Assembly: GCA_032622095.1 (NCBI GenBank)
Contig: CP136064.1
Location: 111,154,004 to 111,218,003, forward strand
Source: Siphonodentalium dalli
Lineage: Eukaryota > Mollusca > Scaphopoda > Gadilida > Siphonodentaliidae
Direction of reading: 5' to 3'
DNA length: 64,000 nucleotides
The notes under the pieces were generated by a model. It was not told the DNA's origin, ran no database searches, and saw only the letters and a program-made list of their open reading frames with translations. This document shows, piece by piece, positions 1 through 9,600 of this stretch (positions are counted from its first letter, which is position 1; each line of letters opens with the position of its first letter). Both the position numbers and the translations under genes were made by a program.

Positions 1-1960
1 AATCAATTACAATACATTGACACTGACTTTTCTTGGTAATTTATCTAACTTCTTCTGGTACTCTGTTTAAGTCTTAAGTTTTCTAGTATTTTTAACCATA
101 CCTTGGCACCAACTTTTCTGGTAGCTTGTTCATAGGTAATGACAATCTGTTGCTCTGTTTATTATGCAGTTGGGACACGTCGTGTCGATATAAATGTGGA
201 GTTTTCCCTGAAATAGATTTCAAGTTAGGATGCATATGTCAAATACGAGTGAAAAGCTTCATATTTACTCAATTAAGCATGATCGTTTAATTGATCTGGT
301 GGCCTGTAATAAATCATGAGAGGCAGGTACGTTGCACAAACCTGTGAGCGCATTGTACTTGAGTGCTTTACAAAATATGCCCCTGCCTCGAATGAATTAT
401 TTTATGTCACCAGTGCAATCAAGTGATTATGTTTATTATATTCCACTTTTAGCATCTGATTTACCAGAAATCCGAAAGATACCGCCATTATACCCATGAC
501 ACATAAATTTCGTTGGAATGTATGAATATATAATGTGCTAGTTAAAGTGATATAATTCACTAGTGAAATAATAATGACTCGAGACATTGAGGTAAATGAC
601 ACTTAGGAATGTATAGAATCTCTAATGAGTTGCAATTCTATACAAAATTTATTATTTGATTCAAAGCTTTAGCGAGGCTCAAATCAAATTCAGTGACGAG
701 GTTAATAAATTTTGAATACAATTGCGACAAAATTTGAGATCCATTTGATCACTTAATCACATTTTAGCAAAGAAAAACAGTAACAAAAATTAATATTGAT
801 TTCCTTATCACAACCAAAGAGGAAGTAAAGGCACCATCAAGACAACAATATAGTTCCATTTTAAATGTGTCTTTTATGTAGACAAAATTGTTCAACAACG
901 CATATCACACATGTTTATCTTACAGTCAACAACCAAGTAACCCAACACAAATTGAATATCAATATTATATTCTAATTAACATAATAATAAAGTTCCGGCA
1001 TTGACATGGACATCATTGCGCTAAGCTCTTACGTCATTGCGCATGCCGATAATACACATGTGTCTTACTAAAAAATATGAGGCCTGGCTAAGGGGCTAAT
1101 TATGTGATAAATAACATATTTGGTTCATAATAATTTCAGAAATAATAATTGAACCCATTCAGTAAGGTAAGAGCTCTGTTGCTATTGGTTACTGACCTGA
1201 TATTAACATTAAGAGCTATGTTGCTATTGGTTACTGACCTGATATTGACATTAGGACATCTTTTATCACATAAACCCACACACACTTCCTGGCATGGAGC
1301 TGTAAAAAAGATGATATATGATTGACAAAACTCACAAAATCCATAATGAAAATCCATGGCATACTGAAACTATTTGAACACTTTTAATACTAAAAAGGAT
1401 TCTCCTATTGCATGGGTTGTGCGACCTCCCTGGTGATTTGAACATCAACATTTTTGATGTGGTACTGAAGTTTATTATCCATACTGGGTATTTTTAACAA
1501 ATTGGTGAGGTGGTTGATGCCGAAACATGCGTGTTTGTAACAAATTATATGTAAAGGTCTAAAGTTATAGTTGCTGACCATGTTTTCAGCCCAACCACCT
1601 CGTCCTCTACCAATGAATGTTTAGTTATTGTATGGAATAATCTGTTACTGAGTACTGATTTTACTCACTTATTAAATACTTATTAAATAATAATTTAAAT
1701 CATCCAAGATACAAGATAGGAAACCACCAAGGAATTTTGCGGGTATCTGAGTATAAATAGCTAAATTGTAAGATAAATTACAGAAACTAAAATCTCAATC
1801 TTCCATGTAACCAATAATCTATCGACCTGAAGACTAGGAAAAATTATATCTATTTGGGATAGATTTAAAAAAAAATTCACATGATACTTATTTGGTCTCA
1901 TATAAACATAGGGTGTCCTTGCAATACCAGCACTGGCACATGTGACTGAAGTGAGGGGAT
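1..1960. other. Intron DNA, no gene recognised
   Basis: AT-rich sequence with no exon that fits the next expected CNH-domain segment of the MAP4K gene (the family's FPRR-CTWLYV region), so that exon is presumably off the left end. The only structure seen is a 42-bp unit present twice at 1170-1253. Short open frames here have no recognisable similarity. Confidence 0.6.
1170..1253. repeat. 42-bp tandem duplication (2 copies)
   Basis: Two adjacent 42-bp units, 1170-1211 and 1212-1253, both contain TTGCTATTGGTTACTGACCT. They differ at two positions that I can see (ctc/cta and aac/gac). This is a simple local duplication inside an intron, and no function is inferred. Confidence 0.85.
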
Positions 1961-2088
1961 TTAACCCTTTCAGTGCCAAGTCCGATTTTTGTATCAACCC
2001 ATATTTCCTTGATAATTATTCAAATTGATTTATTATAATAATGTGATACATTGATGGAAAGATCTGGACTTGGCACTGAAAGGGTTAA
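1961..2088. mobile_element. TTAA-flanked piggyBac-like MITE
   Basis: The 128-bp unit starts TTAACCCTTTCAGTGCCAAG and ends with its reverse complement at 2069-2088. A TTAA stands at each end (1961-1964 and 2085-2088). A TTAA duplication followed by CCCT is the hallmark of the piggyBac superfamily. A palindromic relative with the same ends lies at 32969-33182. There is no coding capacity. Confidence 0.8.
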
Positions 2089-2120
2089 GAGCTGGAGGTT
2101 GTTTAGATTTAATGGGATTT

Positions 2121-2345
2121 TAACCTTTCCATGACTGGAGCTTCCTGAAATTTTGCGAAAACCTTGTGCCAATGCATTCTCTTATATATATGTGAGTCTC
2201 TATAGGGAGCTTCGCATATATATAAGAGAATGCATTGGCCTAACAATATTTACATTGACAATGTAAGCCAGTGCATTCTCTTATATATGCGGGGCTCCCT
2301 ATGGGAGACACGCATATATATGAGAATGAAGTGAATATATATGAG
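2121..2345. mobile_element. Degenerate MITE with GCATTCTCTTATATATG hairpins
   Basis: It starts with TTAACCTTTCCATGACTGGAGC-type ends (compare 16870 and 52945). It contains two imperfect hairpins built from AATGCATTCTCTTATATATG and its complement, separated by a short loop with GGGAGCT/CTCCC. The right TTAA end is not clear. It lies within about 120 bp of the donor side of the MAP4K exon at 2461-2540. Confidence 0.6.
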
Positions 2346-2460
2346 ATATCACATTGTCACTTCCCCAGATACACGAACCAGTTTTCCCTCCCAGTCCATG
2401 AAAAAAAACAAAAACTTTGCCATCACTGGACGGCTTATGAAATGGCACAAAACAACATAC

Positions 2461-2540
2461 CAATTCCAGAGAAGCTTCGTGAATCTCATTTAGATTGAGT
2501 GTGTACAAGCCCTCATCCGCTCCAATGAGGATATACTGAT
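2461..2540 (-). CDS. MAP4K3/5-like: MAP4K3/5-like kinase exon: start of CNH domain
   Basis: Last exon of the gene found in the window. The minus strand reads acceptor TTCTTTTCAG, then 80 nt, then donor GTATGT. It starts by completing the Asp codon split with the exon at 4677-4761 and ends in phase 0. The translation includes DQYILIGADEGLYTLNLNEI, the first strands of the citron-homology (CNH) domain, which matches the DQYLIFGAEEGIYTLNLNE segment of vertebrate MAP4K3/MAP4K5. In this family the CNH domain binds partners such as small GTPases. The following CNH exons were not found and should lie left of base 1. Confidence 0.93.
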
Positions 2541-4676
2541 CTGAAAAGAAGAAACAAGACCAATTTTATAATTCATTTCAGTTTTCCACTGTGTGCATAT
2601 TTAAACATTGAGTCATAAGAAAAGACAATTTCATATCTTGTACATTCAATGATGAATGTGCACCATCAATCATATAAGGAATACATCACTCATACAGTAA
2701 TGTTGAAACAATATTGCCATGCGAATCGGGCATTTTCATTTCAAATCGAATCTCGAATCGAATCAGCCAAATTATTCCGAATCGCATTGAAACTCAAATC
2801 GGATCATTGCATCAGGCATAATAATATTGACGATGAAGTTAACCCTTTGAGTGCCAGGTCGATTTTTGAATCAACCCATATACCCTGTGCCAATGCATTC
2901 TCTTATATATGCAATATATGCGAGTCGACCATTTGTCAATTGTTTTGGGTGTGACATGACTGTTTAATACCGAACGCTAAACATATCATAAAAATAGGAA
3001 ATGTGACTCGCATCAATCTTAGCATAACTATGTGTTTTTAACACAGGAGTCTCGGGAGATAACGTACTGTTGATCATCTCCTAACAGCATAGGGAATTGA
3101 GAATCATTTTAATGAAAATTGGATCCATAATGGTATTTGTACTGTGTAAAAATCCTGAGTTATTTCAAAATGTGGAATACGTTCGGAAAAGGAACAAACA
3201 CATGCTCATGTATCGATTTCATACAATCCAACGGGGGTTAAAGTATACTTTATATATAAAGGTATTCCGAGACTAGATGGACTGAAACTCAATACAATGG
3301 AAGAGTAATTTTGTCTTGGTTTATTTGAAATATTTAATAAACTTGTTTGAGAAACTCGAAATATTTCTCTTGCATGTTAAACTTGGCACTCTGGGCAGGA
3401 ATTATATATCCCTGGTTATCGGAAATTGATTCATTGACTCAATGATTCAGAAAAAGAATTGTGTGAGACACAAATATTATATATAACATTAAAACTATAA
3501 CATTATTTCAACCCACTTTCTAATTTGGTATTTTAATGTGATGATACGAACACGCTGTATCTTTGAGTGGTATACAGACCTGTTACCCTCAAAAAATATT
3601 TTCCGGGAGATTGGTCACGATTTTCCGTGAGATTGGGGTCACCATCCGGGAGATTTAAACTAATTGAACTCCTTTTGCATTTTTGAAATTTCAATAATTT
3701 TTTTTTTTTTTTTTTATCTTCTATCACACAGAAACATGCAAGTTTGATAACAAATTAACAAAGTATTCTTCAAGAAAACAGTTACTGTGCAGTTGTACAT
3801 TTTATTGTCTCATTTTCGAGAAAACATTGTAGGCCACCTATCAACAACTGTAAACTACTATCGGTTTCATCATTTAGATCTCACGAGATTTCAACTGTCA
3901 TGTTAAATAGTACAATTCAGGAACGGACTTGTAAAGTTTAAAATCTAGAACATATGTTTCTTTTGTATTTTATCATACCATTTCACGAGTCCTTAAACTT
4001 TGAATCGTATCGTCAGCGTTTTGCTGGTCTTTCCACAGAATCAGACATTTCAAAAATAATGTATTGTCGCCAATTTACCGAGACATATATAAATGCCCAT
4101 ATTCAATGGGCTTCATATATATAGGGGTCATGCATAAACCTCGTTTGTAATCCAATATGAAAACAATCTGGCATAGTTAATATCAGTAATATAACGTGAG
4201 GTTGCTCGTCTCATTCCTCCTTTGTTTGTTAAAACATGTGGGTGACAAACCATTTATTGCCAGACTAATTACCTGTGGCACATTGGCAGCTACTCCAAGC
4301 TATCGCGATATTATTGCGTAACAGCAGTATCTGCACCGGAGGCAAAACAATCGCACCCAGGTAGTCTCGCATATTCTCACTTACCGCGTTATAGTACAAC
4401 GAAAACGAAAGTAACTTTTAATTATTTTTTTGTTTGAGAAGATACTTTCAAACCATGATATTAGGATTACACGTCGCCGTGACACCGTGAGATGCATGTT
4501 GAAAACGGGAGACTCACGGCAAATCCGGGGGAAGTAACAGGTCTGGTGGTATAGTAATAGTAGATTGTATATTAGTAGTGGCACTATGCATAATTATCAT
4601 CCTGTGATTATTGTAATATTGAATCACAGAATATGTTGTTGCTCCGTAATGTGTCACATATGATCAAATTACCCAC
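2541..4676. other. Intron with repeat fragments
   Basis: Intron between the CNH exons. At 2715-2815 there is a fragment with the repeated GAATCGAATC pattern, matching the left part of the hAT-like element at 35432-36006. At 2839-2935 there is a piece resembling the TTAA/AATGCATTCTCTTATATATG MITEs. No further coding sequence is recognised. Confidence 0.6.
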
Positions 4677-4761
4677 CTCTCGTGCCTTGATGCACCCAAC
4701 TTGCTGTACAGTTTATGTGGAGAGGACATCCATTGAACACTTTCGAAAAACAAGCACCCAT
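4677..4761 (-). CDS. MAP4K3/5-like: MAP4K3/5-like kinase exon: [14 protein letters not shown] segment
   Basis: The 85-nt exon reads [20 protein letters not shown] and so on, the most diagnostic peptide in the window: vertebrate MAP4K3/5 carry [19 protein letters not shown] at the entry to the CNH domain. The acceptor is a run of T followed by GCATTTCAG and the donor is GTGGGT. It starts in phase 0 after the Val-His that ends the exon at 8381-8434, and ends with one base of a split Asp codon. A DIRS-order retrotransposon begins at 4785, only 24 bp upstream of the acceptor. Confidence 0.96.
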
Positions 4762-4784
4762 CTGAAATGCAAAAAAAAAAAATT

Positions 4785-4983
4785 TAATGCACCCAGGGCC
4801 GATAAGGTTCGGGGTGATTTATGTGGTTCTTTGATCCTGTCATCCGGCAGACATTCCGGTTTTTCGGTACGATCCGTTCCGTATCGGCCGAACTTAAAGT
4901 CCGCATTTTACATCCGCCCGGAATGCTGCCTCCTTCCGGTAACGGAAAAAGCAAGTCACTTTGGAATTATACGTATCGCGCTC
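4785..4983 (+). repeat. Split direct repeat A1 (left terminus)
   Basis: 199 bp repeated at 6964-7162, with one substitution seen (ggCcga/ggCtga near the left end). It begins with the TAATG core and ends at GCGCTC, after which the two copies diverge completely. Confidence 0.93.
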
Positions 4984-5181
4984 GGTTGTGTGTCGTCAAT
5001 TCCTATCTGTTTCCATCCGTCACCGTGTTTCTTCACCAGCCTTCATTTATTCGTCTATCATCTTGTTCCTTAGGCGTTCTGTCTGCGTCCTGTTCCGTCA
5101 GCGTTACCTATTTTCGTGGGTCGCGCACGTGTTTCCCTGTTTCAGTGTTTGTTGTTCGGTGGCACTAAAAAAAGTTCTCAT

Positions 5182-6225
5182 ATGGTTCGTACGGGATCTC
5201 GCGGTCGGGCCCGCGCCCGTTCGTCTCGTAGCAGTCTACAGGATGCATCTGCCAGTTCGTCTCGTGCTGGTCCTGCTTCCAGTGACCGTGTTAGGCCTTC
5301 TTCTCGGGTTTCGGCAAGTGTGTCATCTGTGGCTGATTCACGGGTGCGTGGCCGTGGACAGCATTCGCGCGGCAGGCCTGCCCGTGGCTCCGGCCGGGGA
5401 CGTCGCGCCTCCCGTCGCCGGGTTTCACATTCACGCGGCCGCGATCCTGTTCGTCAGCCTCGTCGTCAGTCTCGTCGCCGACAGGATGGTTCTCCGCGCC
5501 CCAAGTTTCCGCGCTATGAATCCAGGTCACCATCAGCGTCTCCTTTGTCGACAAGTCGACGCAGCAGTTCCGACGACAGCGCCACTTCTCTCCGCCGCCG
5601 CGAGGATTCCCGTGTGGCTTCGGTGATACACCGACCGAACGCTCCGGCAAGAGACAGAACTGATCCGGGTAATCCCTTATTTAGCTTACCTTCCTCACTG
5701 GTCTCCCATTGGGACGCCCCCTTGCCGATTCCTACGGCGGCAGATGGTTTTGGCTCTCACGTTTCCCGGTCTATTCGCGACAAAATTTTCCGGGGCGATT
5801 TTATCAATTTGGATCAACTGCAGGAACCCGCCTCATCTATTCATACAGCTGACCCCCGTCAGTTGGTTGTCTCTGCTTCCGGGCGAATCCGCGTTGCGCC
5901 AAGCGGGCATGCTGCTCCAATAACGTCTGTTGACTCGTGGACCGATGCTTTTCTCACTTTCGTTTCGGTGTACCTCGACGTTCACCCTGAATCGTCGGCC
6001 CAGCCCCTTTTGCGTTACCTGCGCACAATTCGTTGGGCGGCTGCTAAATGTGGGGGATCTGCCTGGCGGGTGTACGATACCCAATTTTGGTTGAAGTGGG
6101 TTGGGAATACTGCTACTCCTTGGGAGACCATCGACCCTAACATTTGGCTGCTGGTCATGACGCCCCAGGTTCGGCAACCTCAGATGGGTTCCATCTCTCC
6201 CCCGTCGGCAATGCTCTCTACTTGA
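5182..6225 (+). CDS. Gag-like protein of the Ngaro/DIRS-like element
   Basis: A 347-residue open frame from the first in-frame ATG at 5182 (the frame is open further upstream without an ATG). Residues 1-150 are an Arg/Ser-rich basic tail with repeated RGR and SR patterns, as expected for nucleic-acid binding. Residues 180-340 hold the region that usually sits in DIRS/Ngaro gag-like proteins: IRDKIFRGDFINLDQL, then SWTDAFLTF, YLRTIRWAA, AWRVYDTQFWLKW and WETIDPNIWLL. That assignment rests on recalled similarity to gag-like ORFs beside tyrosine-recombinase retroelements. The frame ends about 300 bp before B1, where RT and recombinase genes would normally follow, so the 3' part appears deleted. 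No premature stop is seen within the gag. Confidence 0.78.
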   Translation: MVRTGSRGRARARSSRSSLQDASASSSRAGPASSDRVRPSSRVSASVSSVADSRVRGRGQHSRGRPARGSGRGRRASRRRVSHSRGRDPVRQPRRQSRRRQDGSPRPKFPRYESRSPSASPLSTSRRSSSDDSATSLRRREDSRVASVIHRPNAPARDRTDPGNPLFSLPSSLVSHWDAPLPIPTAADGFGSHVSRSIRDKIFRGDFINLDQLQEPASSIHTADPRQLVVSASGRIRVAPSGHAAPITSVDSWTDAFLTFVSVYLDVHPESSAQPLLRYLRTIRWAAAKCGGSAWRVYDTQFWLKWVGNTATPWETIDPNIWLLVMTPQVRQPQMGSISPPSAMLST

Positions 6226-6519
6226 ATAGTCTCCAGGGCGCCCTGGGGACCTTCCTGGCATCTGACACTATGGTTTTCCCGGTGGTTTAACTGTTTCATT
6301 GATGTCATTGGGCATGGAGCTCCTGGTTTGGGGGAGTGCTGCGCACTCTATGGCGGTCCTGCAGATAGTGGTAGTGGTAGTGTCGCCATAGCGTTATAAC
6401 CTGTCTGGTAACCTTGATGGGCGGCTTATCAATAGTAGCTTAGTATGTTTATGACTGCGCAGTCATCTTATGCTTATTCGAGAGTGCTCTCGAACTGTAG
6501 CCTGAGTGTAATATTCCAG
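6226..6519 (+). other. Internal noncoding remnant between gag and B1
   Basis: 294 bp of moderately GC-rich sequence without a recognisable frame. It occupies the place where the RT/RNase H/recombinase genes should be. A GGGCATGGAGCTCC block at 6310-6324 recurs in inverted orientation near 7176-7190. Confidence 0.6.
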
Positions 6520-6968
6520 GCCGTTGCTTAGCCATAGGGAGTTGGGCTGTCCAGTAGTCTCTACTGCCATTCCTGCGTCGCACTCGTTGGGCTTCTCCCT
6601 GTTGTCCGTGTGTGCTTATTGCTTAGGGTGCCTCATAGCAATTCTTGGGCACCGGCTCCGATTCGTACCTTGCTCGTCGGGCCATGCTCATGCCTGCGCT
6701 GTACAGAAGTATTTCTTCAGCGTTCTCTGCTTCGGCTTCTCGTCAGAGCTAAGGCTCTGCTTAATTGGTTTCCATGCGTATGGGCTATCTGCAGGACAAG
6801 CTTATAATGTTGCATTAAAGCTGAGATCATACCCCACTCATGTGTTGTCGTTTAAATATTCCAGGTGATAAGAGTGTTTTCCCTGTAGTGTATACACAAT
6901 CAATGCAGTAGTGGCAGGGCTGTCACTGGTGGGGGTAGTGTCTCTTGGATCTGAGTGATCACATAATG
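6520..6968 (+). repeat. Split direct repeat B1 (internal)
   Basis: 449 bp matching B2 (7386-7834) with about nine substitutions by eye, mostly transitions. It starts GCCGTTGCTTAGCC and ends GATCACATAATG, where it overlaps the first 5 bases (TAATG) of A2. The open frames inside it are present in both copies and look incidental. Confidence 0.92.
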
Positions 6969-7162
6969 CACCCAGGGCTGATAAGGTTCGGGGTGATTTA
7001 TGTGGTTCTTTGATCCTGTCATCCGGCAGACATTCCGGTTTTTCGGTACGATCCGTTCCGTATCGGCCGAACTTAAAGTCCGCATTTTACATCCGCCCGG
7101 AATGCTGCCTCCTTCCGGTAACGGAAAAAGCAAGTCACTTTGGAATTATACGTATCGCGCTC
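6964..7162 (+). repeat. Split direct repeat A2 (internal)
   Basis: Internal copy of the left terminus. The B1-A2 junction has the arrangement expected at the joint of a circular intermediate and is taken to be the template for regenerating the termini. Confidence 0.92.
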
Positions 7163-7385
7163 CCTCCCTCCCCCCTTGGAGCTCCATGCCCCGCTTTGTT
7201 CGGCGTCCCGAAGTGGCACGCCATGTTCATTGTTATGTGATGCCTATTTTGTTTTGGGCCTATGGCCCTGTTTGTTTAAATCTCGTTGCTGCTGTTTGTT
7301 TTCACTTTCAGGTGCTGTGTCATCAGTGCCATTGATCCAGCTTTGGTGTGTCCTGCAGGGGTAACTGTGGTGTTACCCGCCCATC

Positions 7386-7834
7386 GCCGTTGCTTAGCCA
7401 TAGGGAGTTGGGCTGTCCAGTGGTCTCTACTGCCATTCCTGCGTTGCACTTGTTGGGCTTCTCCCTGTTGGCCGTGTGTGCTTATTGCTTAGGGCGCCTC
7501 ATAGCAATTCTTGGGCGCCGGCTCCGATTCGTACCTTGCTCGTCAGGCCATGCTCATGCCTGCGCTGTACAGAAGTATTTCTTCAGCGTTCTCTGCTTCG
7601 GCTTCTCGTCAGAGCTAAGGCTCTGCTTAATTGGTTTCCATGCGTATGGGCTATCTGCAGGACAAGCTTATAATGTTGCATTAAAGCTGAGATCATACCC
7701 CACTCATGTGTTGTCGTTTAAATAATCCAGGTGATAAGAGTGTTTTCCCTGTAGTGCATACACAATCAATGCAGTAGTGGCAGGGCTGTCACTGGTGGGG
7801 GTAGTGTCTCTTGGATCTGAGTGATCACATAATG
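7386..7834 (+). repeat. Split direct repeat B2 (right terminus)
   Basis: Right terminal copy of B1, ending at TAATG (7830-7834). Beyond it the AT-rich intron resumes. The 223 bp between A2 and B2 (7163-7385) are not repeated elsewhere in the window. Confidence 0.92.
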
Positions 7835-8380
7835 AGCCAAATAGCTTGTACACATAAAATCTGATAAAAAACTTGCTCAATTACATGACATATTTGGAGC
7901 TTAACTGTCACATATTAGTTTTATATATTTAATAACCATTCCACTTATCCCGGATTTTCTGAAATTTTCCATGACCTTGATGCAATGAAATTCCATGACT
8001 TTTCCAGATTTAGCAAGGTGTAATTTAAAATTAATGTGAGATGAATCTTCTCACATCTTGGTCAGAATAAGTTATAACCGGTGCTTATAAAACACACTTT
8101 CAGTAAAAAATATTGTTATTGTTGGCACTCGCAAAAGAGGAACGTTAGTCCGACATATTGAATATGAATTCTATGAATTTTATAGCACACCTGTGTAGTG
8201 GTGTTACCTGTACACTGCTAATGTCAGCTGCTTCTGAAATTTCATCGAAATGTTCTTCACTCCTTTGCCAAAAATAATCGAAGAAAATCTCAATTATTAC
8301 AATTATTTCTTCTGTAATTGCATGTGTCTTCCTGTGAGAATAGTAGAATGAAGTGAGAGTATGTAGCATATGATACTTAC

Positions 8381-8434
8381 ATGTACTTTTGGGGTAGGAG
8401 GTAAACCATTACTGAGTGGCCGTTCTCTGCTACT
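8381..8434 (-). CDS. MAP4K3/5-like: MAP4K3/5-like kinase exon: NGLPPTPKVH linker
   Basis: A 54-nt exon, 18 codons, phase 0 at both ends: SSRERPLSNGLPPTPKVH. Vertebrate MAP4K3 has KPISNGLPPTPKVH immediately before MGACFSK, so the order is conserved. The acceptor is TTGTTCACAG and the donor is GTAAGT. LPPTP is a proline motif of the type bound by SH3 or related domains. Confidence 0.95.
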
Positions 8435-8799
8435 CTGTGAACAAGAAAAGTAATACAAACAGTTGAAACCCATTTCCTATAATTTACAGTGCAGATTAGT
8501 GTCACTAAATTCACCCTCAGGTGACCTCATTCTGCAAATGTCCAGCACCATATTTTGTCAGTCATGAAAATAATTTTTTTTAATTACATATGATGTTGTT
8601 GCTGAAATGAATCTCAAAGCTTTCTTAAAAAGTTGTGGGGTATAGAAAAATCAACTAACAATTCTTGAATTGCCTGCTATTGTTGGGAAAGAGTGATAAT
8701 TATGATTAATCTGGTTGATAGTTTATAACACAATATGAACTGCAGAAAGTTTGCCTTTCCTGAAATTAAATTATATTAACCCTAGTTAATAAAGCTTAC

Positions 8800-9102
8800 G
8801 GTTTCTTCTCTCTTGTCTCGTCTTCTGGGAGGTACAGCAGGTGGAGATTTCGGTGGGGATTCTCCGTTCTCCGCATGGAATACTGATCCATTTGGTTGTC
8901 GGGACTTAGGTGGCAAATCAGGTGGCTGTTCAAAATCACTCTCGGTCATTTCAGAAGGAAGCTTAGAGTCCGGAGTGAGAGTCAACCCTCGATCGATGAG
9001 TGTGTCTAAATCTGGACCAGAATCAACCATGCGTTCATCTGTTCCATCATCTGGTTTATCATTATCATTGATTTGGGCCAAAAGATCATCTATGTTAGGA
9101 GG
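8800..9102 (-). CDS. MAP4K3/5-like: MAP4K3/5-like kinase exon: acidic and proline-rich linker
   Basis: The largest exon, 303 nt (101 codons), phase 0 at both ends. It begins PPNIDDLLAQI right after the PPPLPPK of the preceding exon. It is rich in Asp, Ser and Pro, and contains two further proline ligand motifs, PPDLPPKS and PPAVPPRRRDK, which fit SH3-adaptor binding in this kinase subfamily. The acceptor TTTATTTTACAG and donor ACC|GTAAGC are clear. The sequence is poorly conserved, as expected for a linker, and its assignment rests on phase, splice sites and position. Confidence 0.9.
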
Positions 9103-9600
9103 CTGTAAAATAAATTTATTGCAAGTTAAGCCAGTGATCATGTTACAAAACATCAGTGTGACCTCACTCATGAATATAATACAAACACATCTTATCAAAT
9201 TCTATTATATATTCTAATTTGATTGAGAAAATCTAGAGAAAATATTAGAACAATATTAGTGACAAGATATATATTTAGCGCTTCAGACCTGTTAACAATA
9301 GTGTTGGCAATTGGCTGAGTTGAGGAAAATACCTTAGGCAAAAAGAAATTCTATTATGGCAGATAGAAAAAAGCGGCAATATTGACCCTTCCTGTACTAA
9401 ATACTCATTGACGAGTAGTTCCCTTAGGCAATGTTTAGTTAATAAGTTCAACAAACTTATTATCTAAACATTTCCTACCAATGAATATGAATTCGTCTGC
9501 AATTGTATTATCATTTTGTCTGCTCATATGCTCTTAACATCCCTCCAAATGAATAATAGACCATTACAATATATACTTTATAACTGAGTGGGATACCCTA

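Larger units (their letters stand above)
4785..7834 (+). mobile_element. Ngaro/PAT-like DIRS-order retrotransposon, gag-only, with split direct repeats
   Basis: A 3.05-kb GC-rich island in an AT-rich intron. Its order is A1 (4785-4983), gag-like ORF, B1 (6520-6968) abutting A2 (6964-7162), spacer, B2 (7386-7834). The left terminus A1 is repeated internally as A2, the right terminus B2 is repeated as B1, and B1 and A2 meet in the interior. This is the split-direct-repeat layout of PAT and Ngaro elements, which replicate through a circle integrated by a tyrosine recombinase. The 5-mer TAATG stands at the left end, the B1/A2 junction and the right end, consistent with crossover there and no target duplication. 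No reverse transcriptase, RNase H or recombinase coding remains, so the copy is non-autonomous. By eye, A1/A2 differ at 1 of 199 positions and B1/B2 at about 9 of 449, so the insertion looks fairly young. Confidence 0.88.

Noticed and set aside
4961-5650. Alternative frames overlapping the gag-like ORF on both strands
   Set aside because: They are shadows of a GC-rich coding region. Only the 5182-6225 frame carries the family-like motifs.
6524-7725. Near-identical 114- and 125-residue frames
   Set aside because: They lie in the B1 and B2 split direct repeats and match because the repeats match. No motif is seen, and they sit in terminal sequence.
8145-8369. Minus-strand frame ending ...EHFDEISEAADISSVQ before a GTAACA donor, tested as an extra kinase exon
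   Set aside because: Usable acceptors give 26 or 55 nt, which breaks the phase between the exons at 8381 and 4677. Those two exons already join exactly as in vertebrate MAP4K3.
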